Shown here: in pieces, positions 32,394-44,300 of the stretch
Layout: every line of letters starts with the position of its first letter
How positions within the stretch are numbered: position 1 is the stretch's first letter
NCBI GenBank assembly: GCA_024741835.1
Contig: JAENRP010000109.1
Location: 62,001 to 126,000 of the forward strand
DNA: 64,000 bases
From: Diplocarpon mali
Lineage: Eukaryota > Ascomycota > Leotiomycetes > Helotiales > Drepanopezizaceae
Reading direction: 5' to 3'
Made by a program: the position numbers and the translations under genes
The notes under the pieces: generated by a model
Told to the model about the DNA's origin: nothing
What the model saw: only the letters and a program-made list of their open reading frames with translations
The model's database searches: none

Positions 32394-35135
32394 CAGTGGG
32401 GCGAGCCGACTACGACCGGACTGGAGAGACGGCTGCTGCTTGACTCTTGGAGCTGCGACGACCACAAAGGCCCACGACAAGGAGACAATTCGACTGCTGG
32501 CAGGCGAAAGGGAGTATTCTGGGAGGAAGTCGACCCGCTCCGGGTCTCGAGGGTCGAGAATGTTACCTCTCGCCGGATCGCAGACCGGATCAAGCTCTGT
32601 CATACGCTCTTCGTCAGCAGAGGTCCTTTCGTCGAGAAGTTACGCGCCTGGTGATCAGATCACAGCGGGGAAATAGTCGAGGCATTCTTCCTCCTCACAC
32701 ACACGTTAGGGCGGAAAGCCTCCTTGCAGCGAGATGCAGGCGAGATCAACGATTGCATGTGCTGGCATTGGCAGGGAGCCTGCGGATCTGAGGCGCGACA
32801 GGATCTATGACTGGGACCGCAAGCTGCTGCTCGACACACCGAAGCAATGAATCGAATCGCGAAAAACCACAAATCTTTCCTCCACCACCACGCCGAACGA
32901 AGGGCTGTGTGGGAACGACATGCCCACTCTGGCGGGCGATAAGAAAAGGGTTTTGGAGGGACGATCTATGAATACGATTTGCGTCGGGTGATTGGAGCGG
33001 GCTGTACTGGGCCATTCGCGGAGCCGGCGTTAAAGAGGCTGGCCTGGCCTTCTTCGCAGGAAGTGGGCGTGCCGAGTATTGGAAGAGTGCCACATTCCCG
33101 TTGAACTACTCAAGATCAAGATGCGGGAGTTCTTTTCCCTCGTTCACTCGAGTGTCTTGACTCTCACGATCAACCTTCCTTTTCCCCCTCTGTCTCTGCT
33201 TCCTCGACATCTCTGGCTTTGGGCTGCCGTGTATGTCGTGATATCTCCCGGGTCTGCCATTCAGAGGTATGCATTCGTATTCCCCCCAGAGCCTGCAGCT
33301 TATCCAGCCGAGTGGCTGGCACATGGCAGCTCCCGACATCTGCTTGTTCCCCCAACATGGAACAGCTGCCGGCGGCTGCTATGCGAGTGCCGGTTCGTTT
33401 ACTCTAGATCTAGACGTTGAGATGCAACGTATGGACGTGCCGCCGGTGCACTGTTTCGTATGTTGTCTGCTTCAGTCTCAACCGAGTGGAAAGGGGTTAC
33501 GACCTAGACGTTGAGATCTAGGATGTTACGGTCTCTGGTGAGGCTCTGTACATGCGACGCGCGATGCCCTTCAACAGTGCCGGTATGTTTCGCTATGAGG
33601 CGGTCACGCAGTCGGCAATTTTCCCTGATCAGACCATGCCTGGCTTGCACCAGCTTCCTTCAAAACATGAGTCTGCGTGCTTCTTATAGAGAGCTGAGCG
33701 GCGTAAACATGGAGTGATCTTTGCTTCTCAGTTAGGCGAGAGTTGATGTCGCGGCTCATTCATTCCATTGTCTGAGACGCAGTCGGTGACTTGATGGTCT
33801 GTGTGCTTTACCACCTCTGGATACCTCATAGCCCCTCCACAAGATATCATTTCTGCGCTCTCGAGTTTCGCGGACTCCCAACGTCCTGCCACGGGACGAG
33901 AGTGCCATGGCCACGAAGACCACGGGCTCACTTCCACTTCTCACCTCCCGCAGATCTGCAAGGGAACTGTGCCTCCTCCCGTGGGCGGTGGCTATCTTGC
34001 TCTGGACCGGATCACTCTGATCTCGGATGGCCATGTTGGCGCACCACAGCTAGCCGTCAGATTAAGAGGCTGCCGCGATCATGTCCCACGAGAGAAGCCC
34101 GGAGCAGGGAGGCATGTCTACCACCCGTGGCCAGAGCTCTCCAGACGCACCATTCCCCCGCTCCTGGCGGCGAGTCGCGACACGGGACCACGCACTTCTC
34201 ACGCATCTCACCCTCGAGCGTGGCATCCTGCGCGGATGCACGGCCGAGTGACCGCAGACTTGGATCATGGTCGGAGTTAGGACCCCGAGGCTGCGAGCGT
34301 ACCTCCGAGGCTTATGACGAGACTCCCCCTCCCCCTCCATACCAGGTCAAGGTTGAAGCGGACGAAGAACCGGGGCTTATGACAAGACTCTCCCTCCCCC
34401 TCCCCCCAGACCAGATCAAGGTTGAACCGGACCACGAACCGGACCCAGACCAGAGCCGGCCTCGGTCGCGTCCAGGGGGAATTGCCTCGTCAGACGTATC
34501 CGACAAAGCCCTGCGTGCGGGAGTTCTCTCGAAAGTCAACAAAGTCCCGTCCCCGCCATGTCTTGCCCTCCCGCTCGCTAAAGTAAGTCGTTGGCCCAAG
34601 CGAGTTTCTCGCCAAAATCATGCCCGTGCCCGTGCCGCACACCCGTTCTCGCCCTCGGCCTCTCAGTCCCAAAAATTCCTTCGCACCTCAACCCACCGCT
34701 ATATACGCAGCTCTCCACACAGCGTCTTGGCCGCTCAATCCAGTCTCGCGTTGTTTTCTCGCTGCAATTCTCTGCAGTTTCCTGCAACTCGCTGCAGCTC
34801 GATGCAAGTGCCGAGAATCCGGTCGAGCGGCCGCATCGCCTTCATTGGATGCCATGCGCTCCCAGTGGCGTCCATGGCGGGCACGGCAAGTCGGCGCCCC
34901 TCAACCGCGTACCACCTCTCGAGCACCCTTGTCTCCTGGTCCTCGCCCGGTCTAGAGATGCCAGACTTTTCTCATTCTCGTTTTCGGTGTATGGAATGCA
35001 GTGTCTGCTTCTCCTCTGGCGTTCGCTAGTCCATACTTCTTCTCCGTTCCAATTGCTCAGCCGGGATTCCCGTGAAGGTCTTGGAATCTTCGCTTGCCTC
35101 CTCAACTTGGTGGAAGGGAGAGCAATCGAGGCGCA
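32394..35135. other. 2.7-kb intergenic region between divergent zinc-cluster and MFS genes
   Basis: Probably contains the promoters of both genes. A 412-codon plus-strand frame (33791-35029) looks like noise: Ser/Arg/Pro-rich, no domain and overlapped by frames on the other strand. A 65-67 bp tandem duplication lies at 34311-34442. Near 33408-33520 the element CTAGACGTTGAGAT occurs twice. Confidence 0.4.
34311..34442. repeat. Direct tandem duplication, two copies of about 66 bp
   Basis: Copy 1 runs 34311-34375 and copy 2 runs 34376-34442. Both start CTTATGAC and share CCCTCCCCCTCC, then a CAGRTCAAGGTTGAA block and GAACCGG. They differ at about ten positions plus a small indel. In the plus frame each copy encodes a V/I-K-V-E tetrapeptide, but coding is not supported. 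Confidence 0.85.
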
Positions 35136-37124
35136 ATGGCAGATTCCGAAGAAGCGCCGACGTGGTCGAGGAAGAATCCTTCGGGGGCCTCTTCTCGGCG
35201 TTCCGGTGCGTCGCGAACATCCCTCCACCGAATGCCCTCGGCGGGCGCATATCTCGACGACCAGACCCAATACTACGGACAAGACAACCACGAAAAGGCA
35301 GAAGAGGTATTGGAAGATGATAGAAGCTCTGGCGACTCCGACTTGACGGAGAAGGACCCGGAGACAAAGGTTGAGCGCGACACAGACATTGTGCCAGAGG
35401 TCAGTACACGGCGCCCTCGGTCGGCTGAATCTTCCGCGGTGCCTCGTTACAAGTGTCGACCTGAGACGCAAGCCAGATATCGAATACTGACATTGCCCAC
35501 AAGGTCCGACATGGACTAGGAAACCAGCGAGATGTGGAGGCTGGACCGAGATTGGAGACGTCAAAGTCAACAAGAAGCGTCAGGAGCGCCAGGAGCGCGA
35601 GAGATCCTAATCTAGTGTCGTGGGATGGACCAGACGACAAAAGAAACCCAAAGAACTGGTCTTACCGACGGAAGTGGGCAGCTACCTTGATTGTGTCGTC
35701 CTTCACTTTCATATCTCCAGTGTCCAGCACTATGATCGCCCCAGCCGTCAATGCGATATCAGCGGAATTCAACATCATAAACGAGGTAGAGAAGAACCTG
35801 ACCTTGTCTGTATTTGTGCTGGCCTACGCCGTCGGGCCGCTTATTTGTGGACCATTATCAGAAATGTACGGAAGAGTCATCGTCCTGCAACTCGGCAATC
35901 TGTTGTATCTGTTTTTCAACCTCGGATGTGGTCTCGCTCGAACCAAGGAGCAATTGGTAGCATTTCGCTTCCTCTCAGGTTTAGGAGGGTCTGCGCCTCT
36001 GGTACGTGGGTCCCCAGCTTCTTTTCAACATCCTGGAAGTCTGGGCACCTGCAAGAGACCACTGGAGTACGCCTCCGCAGTTCATGATTCTGCAAACGGC
36101 AGCACTAACTACTCGACAGGCAATTGGTGGTGGAGTCCTGAGTGATCTTTTCACGGCCGAGGAACGTGGGAAAGCAATCAGTGTTTACAGCCTTGCACCC
36201 TTACTCGGACCCGCCATTGGGCCCGTCGCAGGCGGGTTCATAACCCAGAACACAACCTGGCGATGGGGATTCTACGCCACCACAATCGCCGACGGGCTGA
36301 TCCAGGTCATGGGGTTTTTCTTCCTGCAAGAAACCTATCCTCCAGTTCTCCTGGACCGCAAGAAGAAGGCCATGATGAGAGAGACCGGAAACGAGGCTCT
36401 GCACACCGAGTTCGACAGCCCGGACCGTCAAATCGGTAAAACCCTCCGGGTCTCGCTCCTCCGCCCCTTCAAGCTCCTGTTCACCCAGATCATCGTCCAA
36501 GTCCTGGCGCTCTACATGGCCTACCTGTACGGAATCATGTATCTGGTGATGAGTACCTTCCCCGGGCTGTGGGAAGACGAGTACCACGAATCCGTCGGGA
36601 TTGGCGGCCTCAACTACATCTCGCTAGGGGTAGGTTTCTTCGTCGGCACGCAGGTCGCAGCCCCGTGCCAGGATCGGATCTACAAGGCCCTCAAGAAACG
36701 TAACAACGGCATCGGCAAACCCGAATTTAGAGTCCCGCTCATGATTCCCGGGGCTCTCCTCGTCCCCATAGGTCTCTTCTGGTACGGATGGAGCGCGCAG
36801 GCACACATGCACTGGATCATGCCTAACATTGGCGCGGCGATCTTCTCGGCTGGTACCATCGTGGGGTTCCAGTGCATTCAGACGTACACCGTCGACGCGT
36901 ACACGCGTTATGCGGCTAGTGCCATCGGGGCTGCCACTGTCCTCAGATCGCTGGCCGGGTTCGGCATGCCGCTTTTCGCCCCGTACATGTACGCCGCGTT
37001 GGATTTCGGATGGGGGAATAGCCTGCTGGCGTTCGTCGGCATCGCGCTAGGGTGGCCGGCGCCCATCCTGCTGTGGAAGTACGGTAAGAGGCTGAGGAGC
37101 AGAAGTACTTTTGCTGCTGGGTAG
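35136..37124 (+). CDS. Major facilitator superfamily transporter, drug:H+ antiporter (DHA1-like)
   Basis: Exons are 35136-35399, 35528-36001 and 36120-37124, giving 580 residues. The ATG at 35136 (MADSEEAPTW) starts a long charged cytoplasmic tail that ends in the WDGPDDKRNPKNWS box typical of fungal DHA1 transporters. Twelve helices follow. The signature loops GPLSEMYGR (motif A type), FRFLSGLGGSAPLAIGGG and the antiporter motif LLGPAIGPVAGGF are clear. A central loop (LLDRKKKAMMRETGNEA) separates the two halves. The acceptor of intron 1 is the least certain; the choice at 35527 keeps phase 0. Family members export drugs, fungal toxins or polyamines across the plasma membrane; the substrate cannot be told. 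It points away from the zinc-cluster gene and converges on the MDR gene, with no metabolite cluster around it. Confidence 0.88.
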
Positions 37125-37913
37125 GGCAACAGGGGTGGGGACCACGCTCGAGAGTCTCTGTTAGTATGTATCTATCGTATCTGCACTGATTCATCGGGTG
37201 GGATCGTGGCATGGCGTTGGCTGGGGCGGGAGGCTCTGTGCTGGCGATTGATATACCCATGCATGGCAGGATCGTCCCAACTCTACCTACAAAAGTAAAT
37301 ATGAAGAGCATGTCTAGCCGCGGCCCCCGACCCTCGCGCCCTGGCACATCTCGAGACTAGAGTGAAGGCCGCCGGCTGCGTCGAAACCTCGCCTCGCTGG
37401 GACAGCCACGGGGCGCGGTTCGGCTATTTCGCAACATCACGACAGCAACGAAAACAACAGCATGTCGCCAGCTCGACCCGCGAGCCGGCGCGCCACGGAT
37501 CCCGCGGCCTTGCAGACGGGGACGTAGCTCCTGTGCATCGTCTGCCCGTCCGCCTCCGTGCTGTGCCAATCTCGGCTCGTTTGAGATGGGGACGAGAAGA
37601 TATACGTCGCAAGGTCCTGCGCGTACCCGCGCACGTGAGCACCTCTGGGCCATCCCTGCTTTCTACAGCAAGCAGTTCGCCGCAGACCGAACTCGCCGTG
37701 GTCTGCGCAAAGAGGAGCAGTGATGTTTTCGACCAGAGGTAGCGTGAAGCTGTTGAGCTCCAACAGGGTGAGAGAGGACGTAGCTATTCTCGCTTTCGTG
37801 TACTTTTGATTATTGTTACTTGATTTCTTCTCCTATTCTTTGTTATTCCACCGCCCCTTGTTCGTCTGCTATCTGTCTAGCTATCATGAGTTGTGCGGCC
37901 AGCATTGCCTACT
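37125..37913. other. Convergent intergenic region, no gene seen
   Basis: Nearly 800 bases between the stop codons of the MFS and MDR genes. Short overlapping frames only; no repeat or RNA gene recognised. Confidence 0.5.
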
Positions 37914-39336
37914 CTACTCGATCTTGATGGTGAGCTTCCCGAAATGCTTCCGCTCCCACATGTACTGATACGCCCTATGTCACGGTCAGTAAGTGCTCAT
38001 CATCAGCCAGGACACCTCCGCATCCACCATCTCAGAAGCCGCGTCGAAAGAAGCATCCAAAGCAACAGCCACGAGACAAAAGACAGAGAAAAAGACGAAA
38101 AGGAGGAAACGGGAAACTCACTCCCGAGCCTCCTCCAGCCGAAACACCTTCTCATCCACCACGGGCTTGATCCCATTCCCCTCGATCGCGCGGTTCATAT
38201 CCTCAAACTGCGACCTGCTGCCGACCAGCAGGCCCCGGACCGTACACACGTTGCTCAGCGCCTCCAGGAAACTCGGCTGCTCCTCCGCCTTGCCGCCCAA
38301 GAAGCCGATGATGGAGATGACCCCGTCGATCTTGACCGCCTTCAGGCTCTGCGCCATGGTCTTCGGCCCGCCCACCTCGATCACGTGCGCCACACCGGCG
38401 CCCTGCGGTGTCAACGCGGCGGCGGCTTCACCCCACGAGGGCGTGTCGTTGTAGTTGATGACATGGTCGGCACCGAGCGTCTTCAGGGCGTTCGCTTTGG
38501 CAGCCGAGGATGTGGTAGCGATGACGGTCGCACCGGCGGCTTTGGCAAACTGCACGGCAAAGATGGAGACACCGCCCGTGCCCTGCGTCAACACGACGTC
38601 GCCGGGTAAGAGGGGTTTCAGTCCGTAGAGGGCATTCCATGCGGTGAGCGCGGCGCAGGGCAGCGTGGCAGCTTCTTGCCAATTCAGAGAGGGCGGCATC
38701 GAGACGAGGCCGTGCTCATTGAACACGCCATACTGGCGGAGCGTGCCGTCGATCAAGCCGCCCACTGGGAAACTCGGAGTCAGTATGCACCCCTTTCGTG
38801 ATGCCGATATTTGCTCAGGAGGGAACGGGTCGGTCGACTGATGGATCGTCGTCCTTCCGATGCACTCCCCGAAGAGGAATGAAAACTTGGGGAGGACTCA
38901 CGACCGGTAGTGATGGTTTGCGTGTCGAGAGAGCCGCCGATGTGTGCTTGGTTGAAGAGCGTGAGGACGTTGGCGCCAGGTTGGAAGCGGGTTACTTTGC
39001 TGCCGACAGCAATCACTTCGCCCGCTCCGTCGGAGCCGGGGACTACGCCGTTCTTCTGGCCGAAGGGGTACATGCCTCTTGGTGTTAGCCGTGACCGGGC
39101 TCCAAGCTCGATCAAGCTTGACATATCATGTAGAGTAGTAGTACCGAGTCCCGGGACTTACCTCTGGGGATGATCAGGTCCCGGTAGTTGAGAGACGCCG
39201 CGTGGAACTTGACGAGCACATCATTATCTGACAGAGCCGGGATTGGCACGTCCTTGCGGAATTTCAAGCTGTCGAAGCCATCCTGGCCTTCAACAGTCCA
39301 TGCACTGGTCGTCGTGGGGAGGGATATGGAAGACAT
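37914..39336 (-). CDS. Zinc-independent medium-chain dehydrogenase/reductase (quinone-oxidoreductase type)
   Basis: Exons (minus strand) are 39336-39162, 39075-38902, 38764-38122 and 37974-37914, giving 350 residues; all phases agree. The GroES-like N-terminal half has DVLVKFHAASLNYRDL and PFGQKNGVVPGSDGAGEV. The usual catalytic zinc Cys/His set is absent and no structural-zinc four-Cys loop is present. The Rossmann half has LTQGTGGVSIFAVQFAKAAG (nucleotide-binding glycines), VIATTSSAAK, LGADHVINY and IEVGGPKTM. It ends AYQYMWERKHFGKLTIKIE. Such enzymes reduce quinones or enones with NADPH in the cytosol; a detoxification role is likely but the substrate is unknown. The frame GA|G at the last junction rebuilds the conserved REAYQY. 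It lies tail-to-tail with the MFS gene. Confidence 0.88.
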
Positions 39337-42163
39337 TGGGAAGCCAAAGGTCGGGAATGAGTTTCAGCTTCTGGAGTCTGGAGAAGGAAAATAGCTCCAA
39401 GACACGATGTGGGAGTGACAGGCCGTGTGCCGTCGCCGGGCTGCAATTGTATCGAGAAAGGGTTGATGTGTGATGAGAAAGATCAAGGTACGGGGGAGTA
39501 TGGTAAGTCCTAGCTTGATGATCGGCGATAACAGAAAGCGAAGCTACTGATGCTGAATAATGGCTCCGTGAGCTGCGCAAACATGACGTCGTTCGCTTGT
39601 CGACGGAGGAGTGGGTCGAGGCAACGTCGCTTTGTGGGGCCAGGCTCTTGTTTACTTGGCCTCAGGCTGACGCTCTCGGCTTTGACTCGCCAGACGCCGA
39701 CCAGCGCCCCCTCGGCAAGCAATTGTAACTTCGTCGTCGGCCAAATACCCACCGCATGGAAAGATAATATCGCCCAGCACGCGACATTTGGATGGCGATG
39801 GTCTGCACCGAAGTACTTGTACGCTAACCTGGTCTAGCAGTGGCATGACAGATCGGAAAGCAGGCAACTTTGTCTGGGCCTGCCGGATCCCGAACATTCC
39901 TTGAGCAACGAGGCTCACCCCGGACTCGTACTCACCCCTATCCATGATGATGTTTGTTTACCTTGCCTGAGGTAGGTATCGCGAGTGAAGCTTCAATCAC
40001 AGTGCGGGAGAGACGTTGGCGGGCGTGGGGCCGATTTCTCCAGACCGTGGCCATGGACGAGCCCGTGCTGGTGGACTCGTAGACTTCGTGCTCCAGCGGA
40101 ATGTGGGAACGGAGTCTTTCTTCTCCCTTGCACCACTTTTGGCAGAGCCCCCTCGGATCAGCACATCTTCCTCCGTACACCTCGCCTCTCGCCTGCCAGG
40201 ATCCCGAGGAGCTTCGGCCCGTGTAAGTCGGTGGTCTCGGGTTGGCGGAAAGATCGGTGTCGACCTGTCCCCGACCACGGTACTCCACGACCCAGAGTTC
40301 CCCTGCAAACCCTCAACAACCTTCGTCTCTCCACCCCTCGCTTCACTGTGCCCGAGGGAGACGTCATGTGACGAGAGACGCAGAGCCCAAGTTGATGCTG
40401 CCTCGTGGAGCAGCAGAGCCTTCGGATGTTGGCCTGCCTGCAGTAAGATGAAACGGACTGCGTTTGCGCCGGACAGGAACATGCGGCAAGGGGAACTCAA
40501 TTGTATTGAGCCGACGGCCGGCAGCAAGTTAGTCGGACATTCGGTTTTTGGTGACGCTCCGCTGGCCCTCCGGGGGCCACTGCCGTGGAGGCCGTTCCTC
40601 TTTTCCGAGACGGCGTATTTACATACATAGATATATGTACGTCTTCTGACAGATGCCCCGGGCGGCCTCCACGGCAGTGGCCTCCGGAGGACCAGCGGAG
40701 CGTCACGTAATTGTCGGATATTTATTCCGAGGGGTGGATGGTACACTGCGGGGCGAGGGTGCGCGATGGCTGCTCTGGCTCGCCCGCGGCCGGCGTGAAG
40801 ACGTGAAGCTTCGACGACGCACACGGCGGTAAGATGGGTTGGAATGGACGTGGAGGTGTGAAGGCCCAGAATCCGCTCAGGCGAGGAAGAGTGACCTCTG
40901 ATTTGGGGATGTGTATAAACATATATGTTTCTCGATATACGCGAGATATGGGCCCGCCAACGTGCATATCCACCTCCAGTCTTCCGGAGCCCGCATCGTG
41001 CTTCGCTGCTACCTCTGGCGCGTCAATGAGAAGACCGGCATGCGTCTTCGACGACAGTGCCCCCAGAACCCAGGTAGCTCGCTGCTGTCGCCGACACATC
41101 GCAGGCCGCAACGTGACTGCGGCAGCCAGCCCGTGAGAGTGCGGGCCAGCGACAGCGGGGGCCCAGACGAGGTTGACACGTTCCCTTCCCGTCCTCTCCA
41201 CTACGACTCTCGATCCGTAATCTGACCTCATCCCAGCCCGGCCCAAACAAGAGACGCTTGACCTCGTGCGGGCACGTGACTGTGCTCTGCCGCTACNGGG
41301 GGGGGGGGGTGCGATTGGCGGTATGTCGTGGCTGGGGTGTCGGTGTTGTGGTTTCTCGGTTATCATTGTTGATATTGTGTTGGGTGTGGCATGTTCACCT
41401 ACCCCTGAAGTACCTCCCGAGGTGGCTATGTAGCTGGGCCAGAGCCTCGGAAGGAGAGGAGGCAGGGGAGAGAGAAAACCAAGCCGGACCCGAAGGCCTG
41501 GACTCGCTTCGGACCGGTTATATGATGTCTACAATACCATACGGGAGCTACCGTGCCTTTTCTCCTCGTTCTCCTTTTCTTTTCATCTCCCTTCGTCTCC
41601 TTTCCTCTCCTTTCCTCTCAGCAGCGATGCCGATGGCCAAGACGAGAACTTGCCCGTATCAGGTATCCGTGAGGTCAGTGTGGAAGAGAGAGAGGAGCGG
41701 AGGAGGACATGGTGGCTTTGCTGCAAAATGGATCTCGCACTTGGAACTATCTCTGTTTATCCTGCACGGATGAAGTATTTTTACTCTTGCTTCAGAGATC
41801 AGCCGAGCGAGGGAGAGAGGGCCGGGCAGGTGATGCGGTATCACAGGCAGCGAAAGAGAGATGCGTATAGAGACGTAAACACCACCTTGCGGTAGCCAAG
41901 ACGCAGAGTCAACAATGGGCCCCCTCCTCCGGTCCTCCCGTCGCTCAGCATGCGCGCGTAGGTATACCTTCAACATGGAAGTGGTTGACGAGAGAGGGAG
42001 GCGAGCACGTGATGTTGGTTCATCATGGGAATTCTCGCCAGTAGGGCGCTCTCACTACCTGGCTCTTACTTTGGTTTCCCTGTCCACTGCACACCACTCA
42101 TCACGGCGGGAGAGCTGGTGGTTTGCGGCGATTTCTTTTGGATTTTCGGTTGCCTGCCCCGTT
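39337..42163. other. 2.8-kb gene-poor region with inverted repeat and an ambiguous base
   Basis: Frames of up to 275 codons occur on both strands and overlap one another, with no motif in any. The region holds a 44-bp inverted repeat (40551-40706), an N at 41297 followed by G12, and CT-rich sequence around 41560-41620. The left end should contain the MDR promoter. It may be decayed or non-genic sequence. Confidence 0.4.
40551..40706. repeat. 44-bp imperfect inverted repeat around a 68-bp spacer (foldback/MITE-like)
   Basis: Left arm 40551-40594 begins GTGACGCTCCGCTGG; right arm 40663-40706 ends CCAGCGGAGCGTCAC. The arms match at 42 of 44 positions, and both differences are transitions. The AT-rich spacer contains TACATACATAGATATATGTA. 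The arms could form a strong hairpin. No target-site duplication is certain. Confidence 0.85.
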
Positions 42164-43061
42164 CTAGCTATGCAATGCGACATCTCGGCTTCCCAGCGCA
42201 TCCTCACCCTCGCCAGGACCTCGCGCGCAATACCTCCCCAGGCCCGCCGCGTACTCTCCGAACCTGCTCACCAGCGCACCGCCCACGGCAAACTTCACGA
42301 TCGGCGCCAGCACGCCTGCGAATGTCTCCCAGCACTCGTAGCGCGTCCCCGCGACGCCGTGCTGCTCGTCTTCCGTGAGTTCCGTGACGCGCTCCGTGTG
42401 CAGCTGCCACTGGAGAGTGCGTGTTAGCTCACCCTGTTCTTTGGGTATGGATGTGTCCCTCAAGCCCTTTCCCCCCCCTAGGCCCGGGATGAGCTGGGAA
42501 GGGAGGACGAGGAGATGGAATGCGATGGGTTGTGGAGAAAGATGCGGAGGTTAGGAAAGAGGTACATACATGCGCGTACCCCACGCCCAGCCACGCAATC
42601 CGGAATCCCTTTCTTGCATCTCCATCCCCCTTCCCATCGATGGCGGTCAGGACGCTGACTTCCATCCCCTGCGCCTGAGTCCTCTTCGCCCCGGCCTGGA
42701 GCCCGTCCCCGGACATGAAGACGTCCATGTCGCCCCTGGTGCCGAGCTCGAGCCAGCCGTCGTTGCCCGTGGGGATATCAGGGGCAGATGGAGGCGGAGG
42801 GGAGGGGGAAGACCTGGGCTTGAAGGTGATGGTGGGCGTGAACCCGTTCCACTCCTTCCATGTGGATGTGTTGCGGATCGTGGACAGCACTTCGCTGGGA
42901 GTGGAGCCGGGGATGAAGGTTGAAGCGAGCACGGAGAACGAGCCGCCTGCGCCGTGGGTTGGGACGGGGAGGGGAGGGGAGAGCGAAGATGTATAGGGTT
43001 GGGGGCTGGATTCCGAGGGGGAACTTGAGCTTGAGCTCGAGGTTGGCGGCATGGTGGCCAT
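42164..43061 (-). CDS. SRPBCC/START-like lipid-binding fold protein
   Basis: Exons (minus strand) are 43061-42570 and 42409-42164, joined in phase 0 (donor GTATGT, branch GCTAAC, acceptor CTCCAG), giving 245 residues. After a Ser/Pro-rich leader of about 35 residues, the sequence follows the SRPBCC helix-grip pattern. It starts with a strand (SFSVLASTFIPGST), the helix STIRNTSTWKEWNGFTP, then strands (DGWLELGTRGDMDVFM, VLTAIDG, KGFRIAW). The C-terminal exon has WQLHTERVTELTE, TRYECWETFAG and a closing long helix (LAPIVKFAVGGALVSRFGEY). Members of this fold bind hydrophobic ligands, for example polyketide cyclases, START proteins and Coq10. The ligand is unknown. Two ATGs (43061, 43052) could start translation. 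Confidence 0.75.
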
Positions 43062-44300
43062 GCTTGCGAATGTCGCTGTTGGCGGGACCTCCCTCCGAGA
43101 GGATTGTCTCCGAGAGGATTGCTGGTTGGAAAGTATTGAGACGTGTTAGTGGGCGGGTAATGAGCGAAGAGGTTGTCCCTTTCTGGGGTAGTGAGGATGA
43201 TGGGTATCCTGTGAGATGCAGCTGATGAGGTTGACGAGTATAAACGATGCTTAGCCTGGATCTCTGAAATAAGGTTCTTAATCGCCGAGTCCGATAGACA
43301 CCTGCAGATAATTCTTTGCTCAGATGCGGGTGTTTCCTGACGCCGGGAGGTTAACGTAGAACCGACTCGGCCGTTCTGAACAGGCGATTCTGAAGAGGGG
43401 GCGATGTGGTGTAATCTATATTCAGCGCTAGACCTAGTTTTGTAGATTTGTTTCGCAAGACTATGCTGACTTGCACTGGTTTTACAGATCTATTCTGGAG
43501 CCCTAGTCAAAAGACAGAGCTGAAGCGGCTATAGTCCTCGTGTCGTAGGATTTTAGGACTGTATTTCAAATCTTCAATCCACAAATCGGTCGTCGATGGG
43601 GCTGATTATACGATGCATTGTATCTGAGATAGCTGAACTCCACCCTACGTGGATGAACCTCGCTGCAGTAATACGAGCAAGTTTGATACAAGGCATAGCG
43701 AATACCATAGTTGAGTACAGAACACGACATTACAAGGCAATATTGAGACTGAACATTGATACCTCGAGAAAAGGAGAAAAGTAGACCGGCGCGACGTAGA
43801 GATATTTCGTTGGAGAAATCGCCACTCGAGTTTGTAAATGCATACCAACTTGTTTTGAATACTAGGATATCGTGGTAGCGTACAGTGTGCTCTCAAACAT
43901 GTGCGATGCTGCAGAAGCCGATTCAGACTCCCTAGCAAAAGTGTGACTTCTACAGAGACTGTGTTTCGTCTTTCTCAGTGTTGGTAGTATCTAGTAAGAA
44001 CTGTACAATAACCAGCGCTTGAAGAGGAGCGGAGCGGCCAAACGCGACTTTGACATAGGGCTGCTCAGATGGGAAACATGGGCTTTGCGTCGGCGTCCAA
44101 CAGGCGTATTTTTTCCCGAATATGTACGGTTAAGGTGGAACTCACTGCGCGTATTCCTCAAGTTATTCGGGATCTCACTTTGGGAAAACGTGAGCACGTG
44201 ATACGTGCAGCCACTTTCGCGCTAAGGATTTCGCGACTCACTTTATCGACAATGCTTCGGTGTCGCGAGGCAGACTCTCATCACCGGCCCGATCGCCATC
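43062..44300. promoter_or_regulatory. Divergent intergenic region between the SRPBCC and CDC5 genes
   Basis: About 1.2 kb with only short frames. A short direct repeat (CCGAGAGGATTG twice, about 43096-43121) lies near the SRPBCC start. The bases before 44301 (GCCATC-ATG context) form a good start context for CDC5. No gene is seen. Confidence 0.4.

Noticed and set aside
33791..35029. 412-codon plus-strand open frame
   Set aside because: Ser/Arg/Pro-rich, no domain, overlapped on the other strand; probably chance in GC-rich DNA between two divergent genes.
17043..39336. Possible secondary-metabolite cluster (bZIP, zinc-cluster factor, MFS, reductase)
   Set aside because: No backbone synthase or tailoring set; genes are spread over 22 kb among housekeeping genes.
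40551..40706. RIP-mutated repeat
   Set aside because: Only two mismatches, and the changed C is followed by C rather than A.
39997..40824. 275-codon minus-strand frame across the inverted repeat
   Set aside because: Overlaps the repeat and opposite frames; no motif or splice support.
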